Shown in pieces: positions 1 to 10,700 of a DNA stretch of 64,000 nt. Positions within the stretch are counted from its first letter, which is position 1. Each line of letters starts with the position of its first letter. A model generated the notes under the pieces. The model saw nothing but the letters and a program-made list of their open reading frames with translations, ran no database searches and was not told the origin of the DNA. Origin of the DNA: Blattamonas nauphoetae (Eukaryota > Preaxostyla > Oxymonadida); contig JARBJD010000077.1 in NCBI GenBank assembly GCA_033064195.1, positions 205,473-269,472 of the forward strand, read 5' to 3'. The position numbers were made by a program, and so were the translations under genes.

Positions 1-719
1 GAAAACATGGCACAGTGTTTGTAGAAACCTGCTTTGCGAATGAAGAGGTGATTGCACCATCACAATCGTTTGTGGAAGTGATTGTGTGCAACGAGAAGTT
101 GGAAGGTTCAGTGGCAGTGGAGACAGACACGCTGTTCAACGCTCTTCACAATGCTCGCTCAACACGTTTTTTGGAAAAGCGAAAAGTGGGTCAGGCGATA
201 GCGAAAGGACTTGCTGGTCTTGTTGAGATGCGAGTGATTGGAGACGTTTTGACTCAGCTGTCGCCGCACTGGGTTCTGTTCGACAAGAACGATCGAGTGT
301 GTCTGAAGACACAAGAGAAGCAGAGTGTTGCAGGCGAGAGTGGAGTTGGGGAGGGAAAGAAGAAAATTTCGGAAGATCTTCAGCGATGGATGGCACCAGA
401 AGTTGGACAAGGGAATTGGGAACGAACAAAAGAGAATGCTGACCACGGGGCAGTTTTTAGTCTTGGCCTTGTCTTGTGGGAAATTGAGACTGGTGTTGTG
501 CCCTTCGGGGAAGTGGATGGAGCGACAGCTCAGCGTCGACTGGCATCAGACGAGAAGCCTGTGATGGAGAAAGTGAGTTCGTCGATGGAGGCGATCATCG
601 TTCCGTGCCTCTCACTGGATCCATCACAACGACCGACACTGAAAACGGTTCTGTCACAGCTGGTGGAACTGGACGGCGTTCCTCAGACATCGAACGAGAA
701 GGAAGGAAACGCGATGTGA
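1..719 (+). CDS. Receptor-like protein, C-terminal pseudokinase tail (5' end outside window)
   Basis: The frame is already open at the first complete codon (position 3) and ends in TGA at 717-719, so this is the end of a gene that starts before the window. The visible part matches the cytoplasmic tail of the complete receptors at 4740-15674 and 22272-30245. In order it shows a hinge-like TLFNALH, an alpha-E-like helix, SPHWVLFD where an active kinase has HRD...N, RWMAPEV (the APE motif), AVFSLGLVLWEIETGVVPFGE (subdomain IX) and CLSLDPSQRPT (subdomain XI). The catalytic Asp of HRD and the DFG motif are absent, so a pseudokinase role (docking or signalling scaffold at the membrane) is inferred. 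The ectodomain and transmembrane segment lie outside the window. I read it as a real gene because the frame is intact to the stop. Confidence 0.8.
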   Translation, partial: KHGTVFVETCFANEEVIAPSQSFVEVIVCNEKLEGSVAVETDTLFNALHNARSTRFLEKRKVGQAIAKGLAGLVEMRVIGDVLTQLSPHWVLFDKNDRVCLKTQEKQSVAGESGVGEGKKKISEDLQRWMAPEVGQGNWERTKENADHGAVFSLGLVLWEIETGVVPFGEVDGATAQRRLASDEKPVMEKVSSSMEAIIVPCLSLDPSQRPTLKTVLSQLVELDGVPQTSNEKEGNAM

Positions 720-1954
720 CAGATTGTATGACACTTCAATCTACAGATCTCACATCCACCCAAAACACCCTCTTTTTCATTTGAAAACATCTTCTTTTTC
801 ACTTCACTTCTTTTGATTGATCTTCATTGATGTCTCCCCGAGTCCGACACATTCTTCCTCGCCTTTCGTCACCTTTCCATTTCGTGTCACTCTTTCACGA
901 CCATTCACCTCTCTCCACTCTGACAGATCGAATTGGATGAGCTTCGACATTCCTCATCCACTCACACACACCTTCCTCTTGTCTCATCCTTGACATCGCT
1001 TCGTCGATGTCATTGCCTCATCCAACCGATGTTGTCTTGAAGCCTTTCTTCTTTTGTGAGATGAGTGTGATTGGTCTTCTCTTTCGTCTTGCCATGTTCT
1101 TCATCCTGTCAGCTGACTTTGGATGGTTCGGGTTTTTTGTTGAACAGCCTCGAGTTTCCTCGTCTCTACCACTTCACCCATCTCCCCGTCTCGCACGACA
1201 CTCATTTCCAAATCACACAATCGTTATTTTAGTCTTCTTTTCACCCAAAAAGCTCTTCATCAAACTTGCATTTTCTCCTTCACGAACCAACATTTCTGAG
1301 TTCACCTTGCCACATTCGAAAAAAATCATAAAAAGATTCATGAGGTCTATTGTAACACATGTTTGCTGTATCGTAGCCAGAAACTTGGCACAAGTCCAGA
1401 AAACGAAATATGGGCTCAGTATTCAAACGAACAATAATGGAGAATTGGGAGTTGAATCACGATGAAATAATTTAATATTTGCTCGATCATAGATTTTGAA
1501 TCGACAAAGAACACAAAACAGTGAAACAAAGAGACGAGGATCAAAGTGAAACAGAGACTCTTGTCTCGATAATTCTGCTGGAAAATGATGATAATGTCAA
1601 TACAAATGAAGAAAATCACTATTACTTATTGATTTTAAAAAAGATATATGAAATACAGTCGACCATACATACTAAACCTCAAACCCGACATACTAAACCC
1701 AATCTGACATACTAAACCCAAGCCAGAGTTTCTCCAGAATCAGACAGTTCTGTCCCTTGGAATGAAAGGTTTCGTTTCCCTTACAACTTTTTCATTATTA
1801 TCATCAGAGTAGCACTCTTCTCATGTCTTCACTTCGGAACAGAGACAAAACACAGCTTCAAAAATCATTGCTCATTTTCATATTGGATGAAAATTTTCCG
1901 ATTATACTGTGCATTGGTCAGTGTAAAATAAAAAGTTGGTGAAACAAACTGCTA
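720..1954. other. Intergenic stretch, no convincing gene
   Basis: Short open frames on both strands show no domain-like pattern. The only structure I see is a short imperfect tandem repeat near 1666-1722, about 20 bp per unit, with the core CATACTAAACC three times. The first part is pyrimidine-rich and is probably the 3' flank of the upstream receptor gene. Confidence 0.5.
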
Positions 1955-2260
1955 TTGATCAGCTTACAGTGTTGTCGAAGACTATCTCAAATCCAATCCC
2001 ACAAATTTTTTGGAGAATCTGGACGAAATGTCAGCAATATTGTTCAACTTTGTCGCCAAGCTGAAACTGTCCGTGTGTGGGTGAATAGACAAAGAATTGG
2101 CGGGGAAGATCTAATTATTGAAATCGATGTGTCCCTTTTTGGCCAGAAGAAAACAATCGTGGCCGAGAACGATCACAACATTGGGAATCAGACCAGTGAC
2201 GAGATAAGGTCCATGAAGTGGCCCACAGGTCCTGAGGGACAAATGGCATTTCAACAATAA
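1955..2260 (+). pseudogene. Merlin/ISXO2-like transposase relic, middle part
   Basis: The frame contains IGGEDLIIEIDVSLFGQKK, which fits the IGGPG-x-VEIDES-x-FGKRK block of the IS1595/ISXO2 (Merlin) DDE transposases, including the first catalytic Asp of EID. It is preceded by FFGESGRNVSNIVQLCRQ, which fits the helix-turn-helix and 'FCRE' segment that comes just before that block in the family. The frame lacks the rest of the catalytic core, and after QKK the similarity stops, so the copy is dead. The N-terminal zinc-ribbon part is not upstream on this strand. A matching piece runs in the opposite direction at 2251-2615, so an internal inversion is likely. The family call is from motif recall, without a search. 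Confidence 0.6.
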
Positions 2261-2615
2261 CAATGATCCCATTTAATATCATTTATAAGCATTATCACAT
2301 CTTTTTCTTCAATCAGGGCAAACCAATGATTGAAGAGACTGCCACATGCGCGACGGGAATGGGAGCAATGGCAACTGGGACCGGGTAAATTATGATGATA
2401 GGTTGGGAAACTCATGGGAACTTCGGTTTGTTCAATGGACACTTCTGTCCCCGCCGACAATCGATTTCTGGAATGAACGACGATTGCGTAACAAGCTCAA
2501 ATAGAGTCTTTGTCATATATCCCCCTTCCTGGTAAAGAACGACTATGGTGTGGAGGTGAAGATCCATAAATTCTGGAGCTGGTTTCTTTTTAGGAAAGAT
2601 GAAATGCGATGACAA
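2251..2615 (-). pseudogene. Merlin-like transposase relic, N-terminal zinc-ribbon part, inverted
   Basis: Two overlapping minus-strand frames joined by a frameshift read, in order, FELVTQSSFIPEIDCRRGQ, then CHCSHSRRACGSLFNHW and KDVIMLINDI. This is the order of the Merlin/ISXO2 N-terminus: a Cys-x2-Cys-like half, a second Cys pair, a GSFFE-like turn, and a hydrophobic 'LLLIYLW' helix. It ends where the opposite-strand middle part ends (2251-2260). If the piece 1955-2260 were flipped, the two would form one collinear but frameshifted transposase. One of the expected Cys positions is not conserved and the frame is broken. Confidence 0.4.
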
Positions 2616-3917
2616 CGATGATCATCGAGAGAATTGAGAGATACATGAGAAAATGAGAGATATTTTACTGTTTACAATTCAAAAGACTCTGGACGATTCA
2701 CTTTTTTCATTCATTTCTTTATTTTTTGCGACATGTCGGTGAGAATCACCCATGTAGGCAAAGTGTCTCTTGAGTACACAAATTGGTGAGGCCGTACCCA
2801 AGCCGATATCCCCTTCGTTCTCGTACAACCTCCAACATTCCGAACCGAGTCTTGACCTGTCACAGCCAAAAGTCCTATCACAAGAAAGAATGACATCTTC
2901 AAAAGTTTCAACAATGAAGGAATATCATGAATTCATGTCAAAAATAGTAGAAGAGAATTCCATTCCTCCTGAGTTGTTTTTCACACCGACGAAACAAGTC
3001 TCCAACTTTTCTCGCTCCATCAACCAAAACAGGTTCATCTCGCTGGTTGTGATCCTCCCCCTCACACTCACACACTTTAGAGTCTGATCTGACTGATCTC
3101 ACCGAAGGTTGATCTTAAAAACACAAATATCTTATGATAACTCTCTTCATCTTCACAATTCTCAATACAAATGTGTCATTTTCATCAATCGACTGTGAAA
3201 TGAATCAGAAAAAAGTGGGCCATCGTCATATAAAGTCGAGGATTTTGACTTTTGATCATCGGGCCCACAACACACCCTGAGGTCAAGTGATCACATGATC
3301 AGGCATTTTAATCAGACACTATCAGAGAAAGGGAAAGAGAAGCAGATTCACTCAGCCTCTCGACCAAACTTTCTATAAGAGTCTGAAGGGGAATCTCCGA
3401 AGCAAGTTTAATCCACCTGATCCGTTCACATCTCCAGCTCACCTTGCCGAAATCGCCAGAATACTCCCTGGGAGTCTCGCAATCTGTCTAAATCCTGATT
3501 CGATCCATGAATCATTCGAAATTACAGGGATATATGGGTGAGAGTTTTTGATGTCATAAAAAAAGTTCGACTTTACATCTTCGAAACTCGTCTCATCACA
3601 CAGGAGAGACAGATTTTGTTCATACTCGGATATTCGTTGGAGACACAATTCAACGTCTTTATCGTGAAACCAGTCCAGATACTGGCTCGAGGGACTAGTC
3701 TCGTTTATTGATGCGAGTCCTCGAGCTGTTTTGTGATGTTAAAAATCCTGACCCATATCCTCTCAATTTTGCCACATTTTTAAGGAACGGACATTTAATC
3801 GATGACATCTCAGAAAATGGAGTGAAAACCGGCATGAAAATTCAACAATCAACAATTTTGACAGAAAACACTGCTCCCGTCAATCAAGATATTTCTCCAC
3901 CAAACTCCCAACCAAAG

Positions 3918-4244
3918 TCGCGAAATAGGCTTAATCATACCCCGTGCCCCCTCACCAAAAATTAACAAATATGTCTGGTTTTTAATCTTAAACACACTTT
4001 TGATGAAATTTTGTGATTTTGAGGGCGAAAAAAAGTTGCCCTTTTTGGCCCGATCCAGCCCATTATTTGTTTCAACACTTCACAAAGATCCTTTTTTCTA
4101 TGTTGCTTTTGAGAATTCACCAATAGGCTTCACAGCCCCCCGCTCAAATCGAGAAATAACTGAGAAAATATCGTGAAGAGATATTAAACAAAGCTCCTGT
4201 TAAAATATTGGAGGGGGCACGGGGTCGGATTATGCCGCGAAATA
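3918..4244. repeat. Fold-back pair, possible MITE-like remnant
   Basis: An arm around 3918-3955 containing CCCCGTGCCCCCTC is repeated in inverse orientation around 4210-4244 (GAGGGGGCACGGGG), with partial matches continuing on both sides (AATAGGCTTAATC versus ATTTCGCGGCATAATC). The arms are about 35 bp and the spacer about 250 bp. I could not find a clear target duplication, so an old non-autonomous element is only one option. Confidence 0.35.
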
Positions 4245-4445
4245 CGCCCTTTCCCAACTTTTTCCGTCCAAGGCAGCGAATGAAAGTGCATTTAAATTCC
4301 GATGACGATTCAATCCCAGACACTGTGGATCACCCAGAAAATTATGCTATTCTCTTCCCACTTCAAAAAATTGACAGGTTTTGGAAAAAGACGGGTTTTG
4401 AAATGAGGGTACAATGAAATGAGATCGTCATTACAGTGCTTGATC

Positions 4446-4493
4446 GGAAGTTGCCCAGCGAGTAGATGACAGGACACGGGTTCAATTCCCACT
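4446..4493 (+). other. tRNA-like relic with Pol III box B-type motif
   Basis: TTGCCCAGCGAGTAG resembles a box A / D-arm, and GGTTCAATTCC about 30 bases later fits the box B / T-loop consensus GGTTCRANNCC. A T-run (4503-4509) follows, as in Pol III genes. No acceptor stem pairs and the T-stem is only three pairs long, so it is not a working tRNA. The order (tRNA-like part, T-run, then AGGATTTTT) is the same as in the terminal repeats of the large mobile element at 36660-44743, so the two may share a tRNA-derived origin. Confidence 0.35.
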
Positions 4494-4739
4494 GCGTCCT
4501 TTCTTTTTTTCAACCTAGGATTTTTGCGGCTCGTTAAGTGCAGTTTTACCTGTCTTTCATGTTGAGCGATATTGTTCACTCAACCTCATCCATAATTCTT
4601 TACTACAGCTGAGCAGGATTACAAACTTAGCGTAATGGGAAGGATCACCACTCTGAAAACCTCCCAAACCTTCAAAAACAGTCTAACTGATCTCAACTCT
4701 ATCATCTCGTTGGACTAATACTCGAAATCATACATTGCT

Positions 4740-7700
4740 ATGACACATTTATCTCTTGTGTGCTGCTGTTTCTTCCTGAGTGATGCTGGTCAATCCATTC
4801 ACAAATACGCGGAGACGAAGTCGTTATCGAAACTCCTCGATTCACATCTCTCTCAGGGCAACGACTTCTCAACAAAAACAAACAATATACAACTTGAAAA
4901 TGATGCATACTTTGGGCTGAACCTCCCCATTCACTCGCAACACTTCTCACTGGTTGGCTCAACTACAACAACACTTTTTCCTCTCCGAGATGCAGAAGAG
5001 GACAAACACGCAATTCAATTGACACCACTCACCTCCAACAGTTTACGAAGCTCCATATTCATTGTGCAAAACTCGACGATTCACATCTCGTCCATCCACT
5101 TCAAACAGCCAAACACAGACGACATAGGAGCATCGACATCAAATCACATCACAGCTCGCACAACCGTACACAGTGCAATTATCATGGATTCGGCGGCTAT
5201 ACTGTCCCATTCTTCTTTTGAAGTGAGCTGTGGAATGTCGCCTCTTTTGGTGATGCCCAGCTCGTCACCGACATCAACAGCCTCTTCAAGTGTTGTTATT
5301 TTGTCATGTTCCATCAGAAATGTCGACAATCTGTTGGGTTCGTTCTGCTTGGCTTCCAACGCCGAAACCGGTTCTCTTCACGTCGATGTGTCAATCTCAG
5401 GGATCCGCCTTCATTCATCCCACTTTATTGGCTCACATGGTGTTGCGTGTTCGTCTGAATCGAGTCAATGCTCAATTTTTGGTCGTTCTTCAATCGCCAC
5501 ATGCCAGATTTCGAATGTGACAACATCGATCGATACAACGATACCAACAACGACGATGAAACAACAGATGACAGGAAGTGAACTATTAAATGTGGACAAT
5601 GCACTTTATGGAACAGCGACAGCCTCCCTCACGACATCCGCATCGTCGCTCTGTCTGAACTCATCAGTGCTTGAATGTACCAACTACGCAATCGAAACTG
5701 TCCAAAATCAGGAAAAGACCACTTTCACTGTGAATTCAGCAGCAGATCGGAGCCAATACTCTGCCCAAACTGACACACAACTCTTCGAGAACTGCATCTT
5801 TAAAACAACGACCCCATCGACTGAATATTCGATCATCGAAAAGTCGAACATTGAGGGTTCTTTCAAAGTCATTCGTTGTGACTTCACAGTGTCTTTCGGG
5901 TCGTCGTTCGTCGGGGCTATGATTCTTAAAGCTCAGGTTGGAGAATTCCCCCTTCTCCTCATCGACTCCTCATCTTTCGCATTCTCCTCCTCGTCTGGCA
6001 CTGCAGGTTCTAAAATCCAAATCACTCTGACCTATTCTTTCAATATCCATCTCATCTCCTCCAATTTCACAACACCTTCACCTCAACAGAAATCATGTGC
6101 TCGATCGATTTCCTGCTTTGTTGCAATTGCCCACACAATCTTCTCCGATTGCATTTTCGAGCGACAATCAAGCAGCGGGTATGGCTCGTGTTTCTCAGAT
6201 TCCGACTCCAGTTCTGTCAACTTCTGGACGAGCTGCAAGTTCTCGAATTGCGAGGCAGGAATGAATGGAGGAGTCGCTTATCTTCTCAACTCATTGGTCA
6301 CCGCCAGCCACTGCGAGTTCTCTTCCAACATCGCCAAACTGAGAGGTGGTGCTTTGGGGCTCGCGTGGATGACTTTCATAGATTTGTATGACTGTCATTT
6401 TCGAGACAACGAGGCCAGCGATGTCTATTCAGAACAGAACCCCAACCTCACTCACTATCGAGGGAATGACATGGGCCTGACCGACGGGTCAGCTGCGAAG
6501 GTCTTGTCGACAACAATCGGCTGCACGTCGACATCTTCCAGTCCAAAAATCGGATACTATGCGACAGCTGCTGGAAACGGAAATCTGACAACTGAGGACA
6601 CGATTCTTCCGAATCCGAAAACCACCTCACTTCCAAAAGCAGCTGGGGAGTGGTGGGTGGAGATCAGTGGAAGTGGGGAAGCTTGCGCACAAACAACTCC
6701 ATGCTCAGCTCTATCAGATGCCGTCACAACCTCTAAAGCAACGAATGGGTTCAATTTGATCCATGTTGACTCTGGTGTGTTCACTCTCGCAGAACCCACA
6801 CTTACGATTTCAGTTGAGTTTCAAGGACTGGGATGGGATGTGAACAGCACGACATTCAGCCAAATCGAAACGGCAGGAATGAAGGTGAGTGGAAGTGGGA
6901 ATGTCTCCCTGACTTCGCTCTCTCTCCACCCTTCTTCTCCTTCTGCCACCCTCGTCTCTCTCGACTCATCCACAGCCAAGATCCACGTTTCGAATGTTTG
7001 GGTTGAACAGATTGTCGACCACACTGTCCCTCTCTTCTCGTTCTCGGCTGGCTCAGCGACATTCGAAGTGTCTGTTCTGAACACGATCTCACTCACCCAA
7101 ACAGCAGCCATCTCGCTTTCAGGCACAGCTACGTTCAACGTCCGGCGCTGCTGGTTCATGGAGATTTCACGAAAATCGGGAAATGGCGGAAGTGTGATAG
7201 ATTCATCAACAAGTGGACTTGTTTCGATTGTCGACTCCGATTTCGGTCGCTGCTCGTCTTCCGGTCGAGCTGGCTGCTGTGATTTCACATCATCTGGTTC
7301 GTCGTCTAATGTTGATCTCACGAACACTTTCTTCTCCCACAATCTCGCCAGCAAATCGACCGACGCTCTTCTGACCTCTTTCGGGAACGACTTGGCCTTC
7401 TCTGGTTTCTCAAGCAACAACATGAATCTCGGGACTGTCAGATCAATCAGCACACAACCTCACTGTCTCACTGACGCCTCATCATCCTCTTTTGATGCCA
7501 TCTCTCTGACCTTTTATCCATCCGCTGTCGATTTCCCAATCGGAAGTCGTTTCACGCGAGGTACACCATCATCTTTCTTTAAAACATTCAACAATCTGAT
7601 GGAAACTCTGTCTGCAACAAACGATATCCTCTCCCTCTGGTTCTTCACGGCGCAATCTGGCCCACTCACCGCCTTCTCTCTACTCAACCAGCAGTTCGGC

Positions 7701-10700
7701 TTTCGGAATGCAATATTCACACTAGATTTGAAAACAAATGAGGAGATCACACTGAAAGGGAATAGTTTCTTCAGAGTTTGGAGCGGATCATTCACAGTGC
7801 CTTTCTCGATCCAACAGTGTCCGTTTGTTGTTCAGGACTCGTCACAGTTGGTTTTCCAAGTCACGACCATCATTTTCACGAGCGGGCAGCACACAAACTC
7901 TTTCATTCGGAACTCAGGGGGTTCAATTACAATCTCTGACGTGACGATCACCAAGACAGGACTCGATTTTGGGAGTCACTCATTCATCGAGAGCACGAGT
8001 GGGACCGTGACTTTCTATACAATGCATTTCTACTGGATGACATCGACTTCGAATGGAGCTGTGCTGAACGCGAAGGGGACGAGACTGACGAGCACTCTTT
8101 CGTGTTTTGAGAAGTGTTCGGCGAGGAATGGAGGGGCACTGGCGATTGAAGTGACCAACTCGGCCTATTCGACGATCCATCATGAGGCAACTTCGACGTT
8201 CGCCACAACATTTTCAGACTGTCGAGCAATTGGAGCGGATGGGACACTAGAGAATCCGACAGGGAAGGGAGGAGCGATTTTTGTGAACGGATCAACAACT
8301 CTCTCCAACCCTCTCAAGTTCTCCACCACTTCATCCAACGACGCTCGCTTTGAGAACAATTACGCAGGAGAGGGAAACGATGTCTATGTCACCAGCTCTG
8401 TCTTCTCTGGGAAGACTCTCGCGCAAATCTTATCATTCGGAGGAGGATCGCACTCCATCAACTTCAGAGTCGTTGTGGAAGGTCTTGGCATCAGCGAAAA
8501 TGAAAAAGACGAGATCCAAAACAAGCTGCTCCCATCGCCCAAAGTCTCAGTGAATGGAACTGAGCCTGACATGTATGGGAAGCCAAGTGGCAAAGACGAC
8601 GCAGCGTGCAAATGGACATCGTCGTTCTGTGCCACACTTGGCTATGGCATCCAATTCCTGACACAGAAAAGATTGGATGGATCAGCCATCCCACAGACGA
8701 TCCAGTTTGTGCACAACCTGACGTACACAGAGAAAAGTGTGGTTATCTCAGATCAGGACGTGACAGTCACAGGGACATCAGCGAGGTTCCCCGCTCAGGC
8801 AAAAGTTGTTCGGAGTTTGGTGGAGATTGATGGAACGAAGACAGTTGGGAGCTTCCTCTTTCAGATCAAAACTGGATCAAAGCTGAAGGTGACAAATCTG
8901 GACATCAACTCGAAAGCTGGTTGTGGAGTGTTTGAACTTCTGGGAGATGGAGAAGCACTCGAGCTGTCGAACATCGCTGTCATCTCAAAGGAGGATGTCA
9001 CGCACTCTTGCTCGCTTATCAAAACCGCATCGGGACCTGTCGTGATCTCTAATAGCGTGTTCAACACGACGCGTGGATCAACGAAACCAACCATCTTCAC
9101 CACTCCGATCATCGCCATCTCAGCTGGTTCAAAAACACTCTCACTCGTCTCAACATCCTTCTCGAAACTTCAGGCGACGACGTCTCCACTTCTGGACTTA
9201 TTGACGGAAGGAACCATCACTTTTAACGCAGTCTCCTTCACCGACTCGTCCCGCTCCGGCTCAAATGGCACTCTCGTCCTCGTCCGCTCGCCCAACCTCT
9301 CCCAAACAGTTTCCCCTCGCCTGTGGCCGAACTTCAACACCGCTTCGACTCCTCTCCTCCAGTTCCTCGCTCAAGACACCAGTCTCCAAAGTGACAATCC
9401 TTTCTTCGAGTCATCGCTCCTGTTTTACCTTCTTCTGCCATCGAGTGAAGTGCATGCAGGGTTGGCGAATGGAGATCAGAGTGCTCACCCAAATTGTGGC
9501 TCTGCCCGGCTCCAATGCTCCTCGTTGGATTCTGCCTTCCGCTCGGCCACTGCTCGTCAAATCTCGACCGTGTTTGTGGACGGAGCTATCACTTTTGAAG
9601 ACGCGATGTCGGTCTCAGGACGTTTCACGATGAAGTCATCCTCATCAAACGTTCAAACCGTCACGCAGTCATCGGATGGATGGATTGAGGTTGATGGAGC
9701 AGCCGCTTCGCTTGATTTGAACTCGCTCTCGTTCGTTCTGTCATCGACAAGCGAGGCCTTGTGTCTTTTCTCAGTGCCACAAGGCACTCTTTCGCTGACC
9801 TCCTGCGAGATCGGGGACAAAGAGTCACCAACCACGCTCGGACAGAATCTTGTTCGTCTGATTGATGTTGGTTCCAAAGGAGTCCTCTCTCTTGTGGAGA
9901 CAACAATCACATCCCTCACATTCACACACGCCACTGCTGGCACACTGATTCATCTTTCACTTGGATCGCAGTTCACCATGAGCTCAGACTGTGTTGTGGA
10001 TTCAGTCACTTCGAATGGTTCAGGATCCATTGTTTTCGTTGAGACAGCGAACATCCCTTCAACCGCTTCAAGTCATCCATTCTCTTTACTGAAAAGCACT
10101 CTCACAGTCCCAACAGACCGTCAATTCACAGAACTGGAAAGGAACTTGTTCGTAGGAAAGGAGGGAACGAAGGAGGAGAGTCTGTTGTGGAGCTGGTTCC
10201 CGCATTCGGACACTGAGGAGAAGATCTTTGTTGCCTCGGAAGGAATGGACCACAACAATTGTGGATTGGTTGCTCTGCCTTGCTCGTCATTCGAGAAGGC
10301 ATTCCTGAAACAGAAAACAGGAACAACTCAACTGATTCTCAACACTTCAAGTGGCCTGACTCAGACACTCACTCCTCCACACTCATCATTCACTATCACA
10401 TCATACACTTCACCAACTCGCCAAACTTTGACAGTATCGTCATCAGGCTCCTTCAGTCTGACCACCCAATCTCTCTCTGTCGAATCCATCAACTTTGAGA
10501 AGGCAGCTGACAGCGAAAAGTTAGCATCATCGCTTTTTGTCCTCACTTCATCCAGTTGCCTCTCTCTGACTGAAGTCTCCTTTTCTTCCCTCTCAACCGC
10601 AGATTCGAAAAGTGTAATTCGGTCGACATCATCAGGAAAGATCAGGCTGCACACAGTCTCATTCTCTCACTGCAACGAGGAATCCAACGAGAAAGGTCGT

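Larger units (their letters stand above)
2616..4739. other. Non-coding or decayed stretch before the giant receptor gene
   Basis: No frame here looks like a real protein. The longest (2770-3087 and 3708-3965, both plus) are low-complexity, with no motif I know. The stretch contains a weak fold-back pair and a tRNA-like relic, listed separately. The last 100 bases before the start codon at 4740 presumably hold the promoter of the receptor gene, but I see no clear TATA box. Confidence 0.45.
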
